The notes: a model not told the origin generated them from the letters alone. A stretch of 64,000 nucleotides of DNA from Paenibacillus whitsoniae (GCF_003955665.1 NZ_RXHU01000082.1:1-64000); one strand, 5' to 3'; counted from the first letter of the stretch, positions 1 through 8,597 are shown. Made by a program: numbers and translations.

Positions 1-115
1 CTAGACCCCTCTATTTCGCCACAAACGTCACTTTCCGGTGATTTAAGAGGGGCTCGGCACTGCTAATTTGTTTGTCGAATGAGTCACTCATACGTTCATG
101 TGCCGTAATGAGAAA

Positions 116-308
116 AATAAGCGTGGTTCACCGCTTCTATTTCGGCCTTTTCGCGAGAATGGCGAGAAATAAGAGTGGTAGACCACGCTTATTTGTTTCA
201 AATCCATTATTTCGGGGGCAGTAGTTCCGCAATAAGAGCGGTTTACCCCCTCTATTTGCACGCAGCCGAGGGAAATCCAGGAAATAAGAGTGGTTCACCA
301 CTCTTATT
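116..308. repeat. Cluster of four AATAAGAG palindromic repeats
   Basis: The gene-free stretch 1-455 holds four related palindromes of about 26-30 bp, near 116-142, 166-195, 230-258 and 281-308. The last one is perfect: AATAAGAGTGGT, a TC loop, then ACCACTCTTATT. The first 66 bases of the window also resemble the unit tandemly repeated at 24765-25120, sharing 'ctagaccc', 'tctattt' and 'aagaggggct'. I see no coding potential and no terminator T-tract. These look like REP/MITE-type intergenic repeats. Confidence 0.75.
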
Positions 309-455
309 CTCTAACAATCCGGTAACCCCTCATTGGCGCGGCATTACCGGGGCAACAAACGATTACCTGCCATCATCGACACCACCGGCGGTGCCAGTCG
401 GCTTGATGGGCTGCAGCCACCGTCCACGTCGATCGGCCGGAAGAGCTAAAGCTCC

Positions 456-3400
456 TTAGTTCATCCCTCGCAGCCGATCCGCGATGACGCGCATCATACT
501 ACGCAGCACGTCGATGTTCTGGAAACAGAAGCTGAACACGAGATCGCGATGCAATCTCATGAGCACGGCAGGCTCGGCAACGGTGCAGTCCGCCGAGCGC
601 GGGCCGCTGTCGATGATCGCCATCTCGCCGAAGAAATCGCCCTCTCCCAGCATCGCGAACGTGTCGCTGCCGCGATGCACGCGGATGCGGCCCTCGATGA
701 TGCCGTACATGCTGTCGCCAAAGTCGCCGGCTTTGCAGATCGTATCTCCCGGCGCGTAGGCGACTTCTTCGACCATCTGCGCTAACCAGACGAAGTCCTT
801 AGGCGCGAGGTGGGCGAAAAGCTCAATCTTCTGGAGCACCAGAATGCGCCGCAGGATGACGCCGTTGCTTGTCAAATCGGATACAACTTCCTCCACGTCT
901 GCAGCTGACTCAATAGCCGCTACCGGTCTGCCCTCACCAGATGACACCTGTTCCGCCACCGCAACACTTGCCGCTTCTTCCAACACTTGTCCCGTTCCCG
1001 ATACGCTTGCCTCATCCGCCAACACCTGCTCCATTCCTGCGGCTACCTCAGCGGGAGTTGCATCCGGATGGTGAGTCTGCACCTCGGCCGACACCCCTTC
1101 TCCCCCGGTTCCACTTGTCCCCGCCTCCGCGCCGGCCGCCGCCTCCTGCGCCGCCCTGCCGCGCGCGAGCTCCGAGCGCAGTCGGCGCGAGAGAAGCTTC
1201 ATCATTTCGACGGCGATGCTTTTTTGGTCGAACATCATGTCGTAGAACACGGCCGAGTCCAGCCGCAGCAGCTGCGAATCGGCTTCCGCCACAATCGACG
1301 CCGTGCGCGCGCTCTGGGTGAGAATCGCCATCTCACCGAAGCAGTCCCCCGGCTTCAGGCTGCCGAGCTTCGCGCTCGCCCGGTACACACCGGCTGCGCC
1401 CTCGACGAGGAGCATCAGGGAATCCCCGGGATCCCCTTCGCGGATCACTACAGTGCCCATCTCCACCTCGATCGGGTGAAGCCGTACGGCGATGGCGGCG
1501 AGGTCCCGGCTCGTCAGCCCCTGGAACAGCGCCACCTGGCGCAGCAGCTGCACTCGATGCATGAGCTCCTCAAGCTCTGCGTCGCCGCTTCGGCCCGACT
1601 CCCGCTGCAGCAGGTGGCGGATCGACTGGGCGAGCCAATCGTCTCCTTGCTCCGCCAGCCAGCTCAGATGCAGCGTCCGCTCTGTCGGGCTCGCCGCATG
1701 CTTGCCAAGCTCGCGCGGGCTCGCCATCAGCTTGGCCATTTCCGTGCGCAGCGCGCCGTGCAACGTCTGGTCGATGACCTCCTCCGCGTTCGCCTGCTGG
1801 CGCGAGTCACCCTCCGACCAATCCAGGTATACCGCCTGCATCGTCTGGCTGTCGTGCAGCAGCGACAGCAACTGGAACACGCGTCGGCTCATCGCCCGGC
1901 GGTTTTCCTGAACCATTTTCACAATTTCCGTATACTGTTCGTCCCCTGCGATAGCGGAGCCGTGCTCTGCAAATTGGCCGTGCAGCTGAATTTCCTCCAA
2001 AATGTACGTCTCCGTCAGCTTCGCATCGACCGCCATATGCGGCTGCAGCTGCTGCATACGGAGCAGCGCCTCGACGATGCGGTCGCGCAGCTCGTACGGA
2101 GCCGCCGCATAGCTGGCGAACAGCAGACCTACCGATGCCTCCCCCGGCATCCGCTCAAACACCGCCGGCATATAAAGCCGGACGCTCCGTTCTTCCAAAT
2201 ACGGGGCGAGCTGCGGCAGCACCACGTCTTCATCGTAAGCGGCCAGTGCCTCTACCGCATGACGACGCGTTTGATTGTCCCGCAGCAGCGCCACAATCGC
2301 ATCAATCAGCGGAGGCACATGCAGAATGGCCGCCGACTCCAGCGCCCGGATCCGCACCTGCGGACTCCGGTCCTCCAGAAGCGCGCGCAGCGGTTTGTAG
2401 AAGTTTTTGACCCGAATCTGTCCAAACAGCGACGCCATCGCCATCCGTTCTTCCTCCTGGCCGCTCTCCAGCATGTCCTTGAGCTTGCCGACCGCACGGA
2501 ACATGCCCTCAATGCCGTAATATTTGACAAGTCCTGCGATGGCGGCGGCCTGAATTTCCACTTTTTCCGCGTCCAAATGCCCCGTGATCTCATCCAGATA
2601 CGCATCATCTGCATAGGCCGACAGCGCGAGCAGCGCTTTGGCCCGAACGGGCGGCGACTCTGCGTGAAGCAGCGCCTGCACATCCCCCTCGAACCCCGCC
2701 GGCACCCGCTCCTCCACATAGGACAGCGCCTCCATCACAACTTCCGGCGCCCTATGCCGCAGCAGATCACGCACATGCGGCGTCAAATCGTAGGATGCTT
2801 CTTTTAATAACCCGAACGCATACAGAGCCTGTTGTTTATCCGGAGATCCCAACGTCTCAATCAAAATTTGCCGAGTCACGGAGTCCATCAAATTGAGTTC
2901 GATTTGCGTGTCGTCGGTCGCAGTTTTGAGATTGGCGAGGAGGGTGCTGAGGTACGCTTTTTTCACTTTGATGCCGGCCCCGATCCCCACCAGCAGCAGC
3001 GCCAGCACAATATAGCTCAGATCCTCCGGCGCTACCCACCTCGTCACAAGCAGCAAGCAGATCGCCGCCAGCCCTTTTGCACCATTGCGAACGATGCCGT
3101 CGAGGAAACCCTTGGCTTTGCCCCGCCACTCCGGCGGAACCGGAAACATCACGAGCTGGCTCACCGAGGAGTAGATCGTGTCTCCGACGACCTTGTCGCT
3201 CCCCTTGACCATGACGGCCATCGCCAACACAGGCAGCACAAGCACGCCCAAGCTTCCCGCAAACAGCACGACAGGAAAAATCAGCAGCGCCGTCATCACG
3301 CCGAATCGGGTAATGATTTTGCCGGAGACGAACAGCTGCACGAAAAGCGCAATCAGTCCCGAGAAGCCGTAAAAGCTCCCCATAAAGCCGGCCAACGCCT

Positions 3401-4214
3401 CGTTCTGCAAGGTTCCCCGCAGGATGACTTTGAACTGGTAGTCGATCAAGGTCAGAGACAGCACGAGGGCGGCGGCCAGTATCGCTACATATTTGAGATG
3501 GGGAACGCTGGCAAAAAGCCCCGACTTCTGCGCATTCGCCCGCTTGACGGCAGGGGCGGCGGCCTGTGCCGGCTTCGTCTCTGCAGCTGACTCCTTCTTC
3601 GTCGTACGTAAAATAACGTACACCGCCGCCATCCCAAGCAGCTGCAGCGCTGCATAGAAGTAGATCAGGTTCGCCGTGCCGACCAGCGGTACCAAGGCTT
3701 TTAACCCGAACCCGCTCAAAATCCCGCCTACGATCCCCCCGCTGCCGACGAGGCCGATCATTTGCTTCGCTTTGCGCTGATCCATGACCGAAGTCGCAAA
3801 CTGCCAAAAGCATACGATCATCAGAAAATTGAACACATCGTAGCCGATATACATGACCGGAAACACCCAGCGCAGCTCCATGCCTACGCCCAGCCGGGAG
3901 ACCAAGACAAGCGCACTAATGAGCGGGATCAGCACCTTGATCAGCGTGTCCAGACGCACTTTAGGCGAAAACCGCTGAAACAGAATCCCCGCCGTGATCA
4001 TGACCATCGCCTGCGGCAGATACATCACCGACAAGTACGAATTGTCGAACCGGCTCAAAAACAGCGTGTCCGCCGCCGTCCGCCCGATCGTTGATGCCGA
4101 TACGACACAGAATAAGTAGACAAACAGGAGGAGCACTTTGCGGTACTCTTTTTTATCCTCAGACCATTTATGTAAAAATGCTTGAAATGCCTTCCCCTTC
4201 ACCACCCTGCTCAT
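456..4214 (-). CDS. MFS/nucleotide-translocase-like membrane protein with HEAT repeats and two cyclic-nucleotide-binding domains
   Basis: This protein of about 1252 residues has three parts. Residues 1-430 are about 12 hydrophobic segments resembling an MFS or ADP/ATP-translocase (Npt1-like) fold. Residues 440-800 are helical pairs that read as HEAT repeats, such as 'PPVRAKALLALSAYADD' and 'PQVRIRALESAAIL'. The C-terminus holds two cNMP-binding domains, at about 940-1060 and 1125-1250, separated by an Ala/Glu-rich linker. Both domains keep a phosphate-binding cassette (FGEMAILTQSARTAS and FGEMAIIDSGPRSAD). The ATG at 4214 is preferred over the GTG at 4220 because GGAG then lies 8 nt upstream. 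It stands alone on the minus strand. Transported substrate and ligand are unknown; nucleotide-gated transport or a membrane-bound sensor are both inferences. Domain calls are confident, function is not. Confidence 0.85.
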   Translation of the reverse strand: MSRVVKGKAFQAFLHKWSEDKKEYRKVLLLFVYLFCVVSASTIGRTAADTLFLSRFDNSYLSVMYLPQAMVMITAGILFQRFSPKVRLDTLIKVLIPLISALVLVSRLGVGMELRWVFPVMYIGYDVFNFLMIVCFWQFATSVMDQRKAKQMIGLVGSGGIVGGILSGFGLKALVPLVGTANLIYFYAALQLLGMAAVYVILRTTKKESAAETKPAQAAAPAVKRANAQKSGLFASVPHLKYVAILAAALVLSLTLIDYQFKVILRGTLQNEALAGFMGSFYGFSGLIALFVQLFVSGKIITRFGVMTALLIFPVVLFAGSLGVLVLPVLAMAVMVKGSDKVVGDTIYSSVSQLVMFPVPPEWRGKAKGFLDGIVRNGAKGLAAICLLLVTRWVAPEDLSYIVLALLLVGIGAGIKVKKAYLSTLLANLKTATDDTQIELNLMDSVTRQILIETLGSPDKQQALYAFGLLKEASYDLTPHVRDLLRHRAPEVVMEALSYVEERVPAGFEGDVQALLHAESPPVRAKALLALSAYADDAYLDEITGHLDAEKVEIQAAAIAGLVKYYGIEGMFRAVGKLKDMLESGQEEERMAMASLFGQIRVKNFYKPLRALLEDRSPQVRIRALESAAILHVPPLIDAIVALLRDNQTRRHAVEALAAYDEDVVLPQLAPYLEERSVRLYMPAVFERMPGEASVGLLFASYAAAPYELRDRIVEALLRMQQLQPHMAVDAKLTETYILEEIQLHGQFAEHGSAIAGDEQYTEIVKMVQENRRAMSRRVFQLLSLLHDSQTMQAVYLDWSEGDSRQQANAEEVIDQTLHGALRTEMAKLMASPRELGKHAASPTERTLHLSWLAEQGDDWLAQSIRHLLQRESGRSGDAELEELMHRVQLLRQVALFQGLTSRDLAAIAVRLHPIEVEMGTVVIREGDPGDSLMLLVEGAAGVYRASAKLGSLKPGDCFGEMAILTQSARTASIVAEADSQLLRLDSAVFYDMMFDQKSIAVEMMKLLSRRLRSELARGRAAQEAAAGAEAGTSGTGGEGVSAEVQTHHPDATPAEVAAGMEQVLADEASVSGTGQVLEEAASVAVAEQVSSGEGRPVAAIESAADVEEVVSDLTSNGVILRRILVLQKIELFAHLAPKDFVWLAQMVEEVAYAPGDTICKAGDFGDSMYGIIEGRIRVHRGSDTFAMLGEGDFFGEMAIIDSGPRSADCTVAEPAVLMRLHRDLVFSFCFQNIDVLRSMMRVIADRLRGMN

Positions 4215-4325
4215 GCACACCGCTCCATCCGTCAGATTCTGTGTAACGAAATCATCTATGGAAATTGTACCAGAAGTCCTAGTGTAAAATAACTAAGTTT
4301 CGACAAAATTTGTGGGGGATTCACA

Positions 4326-4368
4326 AAAAAGAGAGTGCAGATGCCGGAAGCATCCACACTCTCTTTTT
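4326..4368 (-). terminator. Rho-independent terminator downstream of the 4403-4837 gene
   Basis: A long stem (AAAGAGAGTG and GATGC paired with GCATC and CACTCTCTTT) is followed on the minus strand by a T-run. It lies between the end of the DUF6526-like gene and the start of the transporter-HEAT gene, so it separates the two units. Confidence 0.85.
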
Positions 4369-4402
4369 ATTTAAGCCACAGTATGAGCATTACCTGTACC
4401 AA

Positions 4403-4837
4403 CTAAATCCGCTCATGATCCGCGCGCCAATCGCGAATCTGCTTCTTGACCGCATCCGGAGCGAGGCGCTCGGCAGCGGCTTTCTCCGCCAGCGCGGGAA
4501 ATTCGGCATCCGATGCGAAACGCAGCGCGGCAATTTGGCCTGGGGTAAGGCTCGCATCCAACAGCTTGCCCGTCAGCACGTAATGGCGAAGGTTCTCCTC
4601 CGCCCGAATCGCGCGGTCCTGCGCTTTGAGCGGGTAAGAGCGAAGCAGCAAAAACACCACAATCACAATCAGCGTGATCAGCAAAAACAAAACCGCAGGC
4701 AGCAAATCCTCTCCCGCCTTGAGGCTGTTCACCAGCTCGAACATGGCGGCCACGATGAGCGCAAAAATGAGCAGTGACAATACGTAGTGAAACAGCGGGT
4801 GCATCCTTTTGTGATTCGCGTAGTTCTGAGCCTTCAT
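4403..4837 (-). CDS. DUF6526-like small membrane protein
   Basis: This 144-residue protein starts with a short polar segment containing NYANHKRMHPLFHY. Two adjacent hydrophobic helices follow (about 17-38 and 44-66), then a charged helical cytoplasmic tail of about 75 residues rich in Ala, Arg and Glu. The N-terminal motif and two-helix hairpin match what I recall of the DUF6526 family, whose function is unknown. GAGGGG lies upstream of the ATG. It begins 53 bp after the alarmone synthetase stop and is followed by a terminator, so the two genes are probably one transcription unit. The family assignment is from memory and moderately sure. Confidence 0.75.
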   Translation of the reverse strand: MKAQNYANHKRMHPLFHYVLSLLIFALIVAAMFELVNSLKAGEDLLPAVLFLLITLIVIVVFLLLRSYPLKAQDRAIRAEENLRHYVLTGKLLDASLTPGQIAALRFASDAEFPALAEKAAAERLAPDAVKKQIRDWRADHERI

Positions 4838-4890
4838 GTGCCGAATCCCCTCTTTTTTCCAAATTAGGACTACCTCAGAGCTCTCCCGCT

Positions 4891-5679
4891 CTACGACTTG
4901 TCCTCATCCCCATCATTATTCATAAGCGCCGACATTAATGCTTTCGGGAGCGCAAACTGCTGATTATTAATGATAATCCGGTTCAGAGAATCCGCCGCCT
5001 CGTCCGACTGCTCCGCCTGGATCTCGTCAATTTCACGATGCAGACGCTCCATCTGCTCATCCAGCTTCGCGGCCACGTCCGCGGCCTGCTTTAACTCCTG
5101 CAATAAACGCTGGGGAACCGCCTGATTGCCCTCTTTGAACTTGTAAAAGATTTTGTGCTCCAGGCTCGCCCAGAAATCCATCGCCACCGTACGAATCTGC
5201 ACCTCCATGCAGACACGCTCGGTCCGGTCCGACATATGTACGGGCACCTCGATCAGCAGATGAAGGCTTTGGTAGCCGTTCGGCTTCGGGTGCTTGATGT
5301 AATCTTTTTCGCTCAGGAGATGGAGGTCGCTCTGGTTCTTCAACATGTCACTGAGGACATAAATGTCCGAAACGAACGAGCACGTAATGCGCAGGCCCGC
5401 GATGTCCTTCACATTGCCCCTGATGCCGTCAAAAGACAGATCGCCGCCCTTGCGGTACAGCTTCTGAATAATACTCTCCGGCGACTTCAGCCGAGATTTG
5501 GTATGTTCGATCGGGTTGTATTCGTGGAGCATTTCAAATTCCTGAACAAGAATCTCGATGCGCGTCTCCATTTCATCCAGGGCAAATTTATACGTCATCA
5601 TAAAACGCGTCAGCTCGTGCTTGAAGTTTTTCAAATCCTGCATGGAAAGCGTACTAAGCATATTCACGGGTGATTTCAT
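4891..5679 (-). CDS. relP: Small alarmone synthetase, RelP/YwaC type
   Basis: It transfers pyrophosphate from ATP to GDP or GTP to make (p)ppGpp and acts in the cytosol. The RelA/SpoT synthetase fold is visible. The N-terminal helix carries YKFALDEMET and NPIEHTKSR, followed by DIAGLRITCSF, the substrate loop HPKPNGYQSLH, and EVQIRTVAMDFWASLEHK. There is no hydrolase, TGS or ACT domain, so it is a small synthetase. NPIEHTKSR and MDFWASLEHKI are closer to RelP/YwaC than to RelQ/YjbM. The open frame extends upstream to 5775, but I start at the ATG at 5679; GTG 5667 and ATG 5661 are alternatives because AAAGG sits too close to 5679. RelP homologues are usually induced by cell-wall stress in other Firmicutes; no control site is obvious here. 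Confidence 0.9.
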   Translation of the reverse strand: MKSPVNMLSTLSMQDLKNFKHELTRFMMTYKFALDEMETRIEILVQEFEMLHEYNPIEHTKSRLKSPESIIQKLYRKGGDLSFDGIRGNVKDIAGLRITCSFVSDIYVLSDMLKNQSDLHLLSEKDYIKHPKPNGYQSLHLLIEVPVHMSDRTERVCMEVQIRTVAMDFWASLEHKIFYKFKEGNQAVPQRLLQELKQAADVAAKLDEQMERLHREIDEIQAEQSDEAADSLNRIIINNQQFALPKALMSALMNNDGDEDKS

Positions 5680-5859
5680 CCTTTCACTGCCGTTATTTAT
5701 TTCGGTACACGCACCCGTGGAGGGTGCGATGCTGCGCCGGTGCGCCGGCGCGCCGGGAATTCCGAACGGTTCCAATTTTTAGTGTAATGGAGTTGGGGCG
5801 GGGTTGCAAATTGTACGGAAATAATGGTCTATTCCGGATTCAGTCTCCGGATGGATGTC

Positions 5860-5891
5860 TTGTTATTAACCATAGGTTAATATAGTATAAA
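5860..5891 (+). promoter_or_regulatory. Promoter with palindromic operator upstream of the MFS exporter
   Basis: A 19-bp perfect inverted repeat, TATTAACCATAGGTTAATA (5864-5882), lies between a possible -35 (TTGTTA, 5860-5865) and a possible -10 (TATAAA, 5886-5891). That places the palindrome inside a spacer of about 20 bp, an arrangement typical of MerR-type activators but also compatible with a repressor. No matching regulator gene lies beside it. Confidence 0.55.
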
Positions 5892-5935
5892 AAGAAAGAT
5901 AGACAACCAGAAAGAATCAGAGAGGCTTCTTCTAT

Positions 5936-7228
5936 ATGAAAATCAGAGATTGGGACACGAATTTGAAAATCCGCCTCGGCGGGGAGACCGCGTTTAACGT
6001 AATTTTTTGGACGTTTTTTCCGTTTCTATCGATTTACTTCGCCGAGGCGTTCGGCAAAGGCTGGGCAGGCCTGCTGCTCATCCTGTCGCAGGCGCTCTCG
6101 GTTGTGGCGAACTTGCTCGGCGGCTACTGCGCCGACCGATTCGGCCGCAAGCGCATGATGGTCATTGCGGCTTCCGCGCAGGCCGCAGGCTATGGGCTGT
6201 TCGCCCTTGCCGCCTCGCCGGCGGTGGGCCTGCCGGCCCTGAGCTTTATCGGCTTCTGCGCAGCTAGCTTCGCCGGCTCTTTGTACTGGCCCGCCAGCCA
6301 AGCCATGGTGGCGGACGTCGTGCCGGAAGAACACCGCTCGAGCGTGTTCGCGATTTTTTATACGGCAGCGAATATGGCCGTGGTCGTCGGCCCGCTGCTT
6401 GGCTCTTTGTTGTACAAGGACAACCCGTACATGGTGCTGTTTGGCGCAGCGGTGTTCTGTGCGCTGCTCGCGTTGTTCATGAGCCGGCGGCTGGCGGAGA
6501 CGCTGCCGGCTTCTGTGGCGGAGCGCCGCCGCTCGTCGGCCGGCGAGCCGTGGTACCGGGTCGTCGGCGCGCAGCTGCGCGACTACCGGGTCATCGCCAC
6601 GGACCGCGTGTTCCTGCTGTTCGTGCTGGCCGGCGTGCTGCTGTCGCAGACGTTCATGCAGCTCGATCTATTGTTCCCCGTTTTCCTGCAGGAAACGGTG
6701 CCGCTTAGCACGATTTTTAGCTTCGGCGACTGGAACCTGGACGTGACGGGCAAGCAGTTATTCGGCCTGATCGTGTCCGAGAATGGCCTGTTCGTGGCGT
6801 TGTTCACCGTTGCGATCACGAAATGGATGCTGGCGTTCCGCGATCGGTACGTGTTTATCGGCGGGGCGTTGATTTATGCGGTGGGCATGGTGCTGTTCTG
6901 CCAGATGTCCACCTTCTGGGGCTTCACGCTCGCCATCGCCGTGTTTACGCTCGCCGAGCTGATGTCGGCCGGGCCGCAGCAGGCGTTCGTCTCGCGGCTG
7001 GCGCCGGAGCAAATGCGCGGCCAGTATTTTGCGGCGGCAAGCCTGCGGTATACGCTGGGCCGCACGCTCGCGCCGCTGTCGATCCCGCTGAGCGCGTGGA
7101 TCGGGTATGTGTGGACGTTCAGCCTGCTCGCCGGGCTGGCGGTGGCAGCCGCTGTGCTGTACAATGCGATGTTCAATCGCTTTGAGGGCGCAAGCGGTGA
7201 GCGAGCAAGTTCCGTGTTGCCGGGTTAA
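5936..7228 (+). CDS. MFS family efflux transporter
   Basis: This 430-residue protein has about 12 hydrophobic segments, the usual MFS length. The first cytoplasmic loop carries the MFS motif A as GGYCADRFGRKRMM (about residues 60-73). A longer loop near residues 240-275 separates the two halves of the second bundle. Proton-driven export of drugs or metabolites is typical of the family; the substrate cannot be read from sequence. AGAGAGG precedes the ATG. It is divergent from the alarmone synthetase and preceded by a perfect palindrome, suggesting ligand-responsive repression or activation. It appears monocistronic. Confidence 0.85.
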   Translation: MKIRDWDTNLKIRLGGETAFNVIFWTFFPFLSIYFAEAFGKGWAGLLLILSQALSVVANLLGGYCADRFGRKRMMVIAASAQAAGYGLFALAASPAVGLPALSFIGFCAASFAGSLYWPASQAMVADVVPEEHRSSVFAIFYTAANMAVVVGPLLGSLLYKDNPYMVLFGAAVFCALLALFMSRRLAETLPASVAERRRSSAGEPWYRVVGAQLRDYRVIATDRVFLLFVLAGVLLSQTFMQLDLLFPVFLQETVPLSTIFSFGDWNLDVTGKQLFGLIVSENGLFVALFTVAITKWMLAFRDRYVFIGGALIYAVGMVLFCQMSTFWGFTLAIAVFTLAELMSAGPQQAFVSRLAPEQMRGQYFAAASLRYTLGRTLAPLSIPLSAWIGYVWTFSLLAGLAVAAAVLYNAMFNRFEGASGERASSVLPG

Positions 7229-7638
7229 CGCGTGCGGCCGGAGTTTCTCGAGCAGCTGGGTCGTCTGCTCGTGTCAGGCTGCGAGCTTCACGTTATATTT
7301 TAGCTGCGTGTCAGAGGGGGGCCGCGACCATTGGGGAGTTGCGGTTCGGAGTGGTTTGCGTCTAACGGACAGCGGCGTCTCTTACCGGCGGATTATCGTG
7401 GTTTTCGCATCGGTAACGGACATTTCTGTCTTTTAGGGGCAAATCTGGGCGTTTTGAAGGCAGAAAACAGCTTTAACAGTCGCGGATGACCGTTACAAAT
7501 CGCAAAGGGGGCTTCTCTGCGGCTAAGGGATTTTTTTGTCCCTTATAATCTCAACCGCCTAGTAGGTGAGCTGTTCTATTTTTCGCTTGATTTGATCAAA
7601 TGCTAAGGGAAATAAGAGCTTTTGCATCAAAAAGAGCT
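7229..7638. repeat. Gene-free stretch with scattered inverted repeats
   Basis: No convincing gene is present. Forward motifs 'ctaacggac' at about 7362 and 'gtaacggacatttctgtc' at about 7411 are answered by reverse-oriented 'gaccgttac' ending near 7496. A CTAAGGGA...TCCCTTAT palindrome follows near 7523-7545. The CTAACGG core and forward-then-reverse arrangement resemble the block at 51596-51782. Confidence 0.5.
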
Positions 7639-7736
7639 GTCGCACCTTTGCATGGGTGCGTGGATTGAAATACGAGTAAAAGGTTGATCGGCTTTTCGAT
7701 GCAAGTCGCACCCTGCATAAGTGCATAGATTGAAAT
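7639..7736 (+). CRISPR. Two-repeat remnant of a type I-C CRISPR array
   Basis: A 33-nt unit (7639-7671) begins GTCGCAC, has the palindromic centre GCACC...GGGTGC and ends GTGGATTGAAAT. This matches the well-known type I-C repeat form. A second, degenerate 32-nt copy (7705-7736) begins GTCGCACCC and ends ATAGATTGAAAT. The intervening 33 nt has normal I-C spacer length. Degeneration of the downstream repeat puts the leader on the left. No cas gene is in the window. The end of the spacer (CTTTTCGATGCAA) is nearly the reverse complement of the flank just left of repeat 1 (TTGCATCAAAAAG). Confidence 0.75.
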
Positions 7737-7801
7737 ATCTGGCAGCCACTACACCGCCCCCGTCCCCCGTCATAGACAACCCAAGCCCTTCATATTTATC
7801 T

Positions 7802-8446
7802 ATGAAAGAGCTTGGGAAGGATGTGAAGAGCGGCATGGACTCCCTTTTGAATCATGAAGCGGAACGCTGGCTGCAGTTGGGGCTTGCTTTTTTCTGGACG
7901 GTCACTTATGTGCTCATCATCCTGCAGGGGTTCCGCGACCGAACTTGCGGCATGCCCTTGCTGGCGTTATGCGCCAATCTTACGTGGGAATTTCTGTACG
8001 GCTTCATTATCCCGTTCGACCCGTTTCAAAAAATCGGCACGAGCGTCTGGTTCGCCCTGGATTGTGTAATTTTCCTGCAGTTTCTCCTCTACGCTTCGCG
8101 CGAAACAACCCACAAAAAGCTCCTCTATCTCTCCGTCGCCGGCCTGCTCGTGATGGCGCTGTTGCTGCACTATGGCATGCACGTGGAGTTTCACGACAAG
8201 GAAGGGAAATATTCCGCCTTCGGCATCAATCTCATGATGTCGCTCCTCTTCATCATCATGTGGCTGAAACAGCCAGGCAAAGGCCAGTCGCTCGCCATCG
8301 CCTACGCCAAAATGATCGGCACTTTATGCGCCTCGATCCTGGGATACGCCATGTATCCGGAGTCTCTTTTACTGACAACGCTGTATATCCTGACGTTCCT
8401 GCTGGATCTCCTGTACGTGATCGTCGTCACGAAGCCAAGCCCTTAG
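7802..8446 (+). CDS. Pyr4-like transmembrane terpene cyclase family protein
   Basis: From the ATG at 7802 this is a 214-residue, very hydrophobic protein with about seven membrane segments. The segment NLTWEFLYGFIIPFD (residues 59-73) contains Glu63, and the last helix TFLLDLLYVIVV contains Asp202. This is the layout of the fungal meroterpenoid cyclase Pyr4, where a Glu in the second helix and an Asp in the last helix are required. In that family the acidic residues protonate an epoxide or olefin to start polyene cyclisation. No prenyltransferase or epoxidase gene is nearby, so the bacterial substrate is unknown. Start choice is uncertain: GTG 7721 lies inside the CRISPR repeat and is unlikely, and ATG 7835 has a weak GAAGAG upstream. 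Confidence 0.7.
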   Translation: MKELGKDVKSGMDSLLNHEAERWLQLGLAFFWTVTYVLIILQGFRDRTCGMPLLALCANLTWEFLYGFIIPFDPFQKIGTSVWFALDCVIFLQFLLYASRETTHKKLLYLSVAGLLVMALLLHYGMHVEFHDKEGKYSAFGINLMMSLLFIIMWLKQPGKGQSLAIAYAKMIGTLCASILGYAMYPESLLLTTLYILTFLLDLLYVIVVTKPSP

Positions 8447-8597
8447 ACGCCTCCCATCACGCACCGCCAACGATCCTAACCCGCCGCATCCCAGCATGCA
8501 AAAGAAAAGCGCCACCATCCTCAGAGGGACAGCCACGCTTATGAATAGGTTCGTCCCTAAGCATTGCTCGCTAGTTTGCCCATTGTGTCCATTCGGC

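Noticed and set aside
175..459. A 94-codon plus-strand open frame at the window start
   Set aside because: It runs through the AATAAGAG palindromes and has no ribosome site or recognisable domain.
987..2807. A 606-codon open frame on the plus strand
   Set aside because: It lies wholly antisense to the transporter-HEAT-cNMP gene, is rich in Arg, His and Gln with no recognisable domain, and is a shadow of GC-rich coding DNA.
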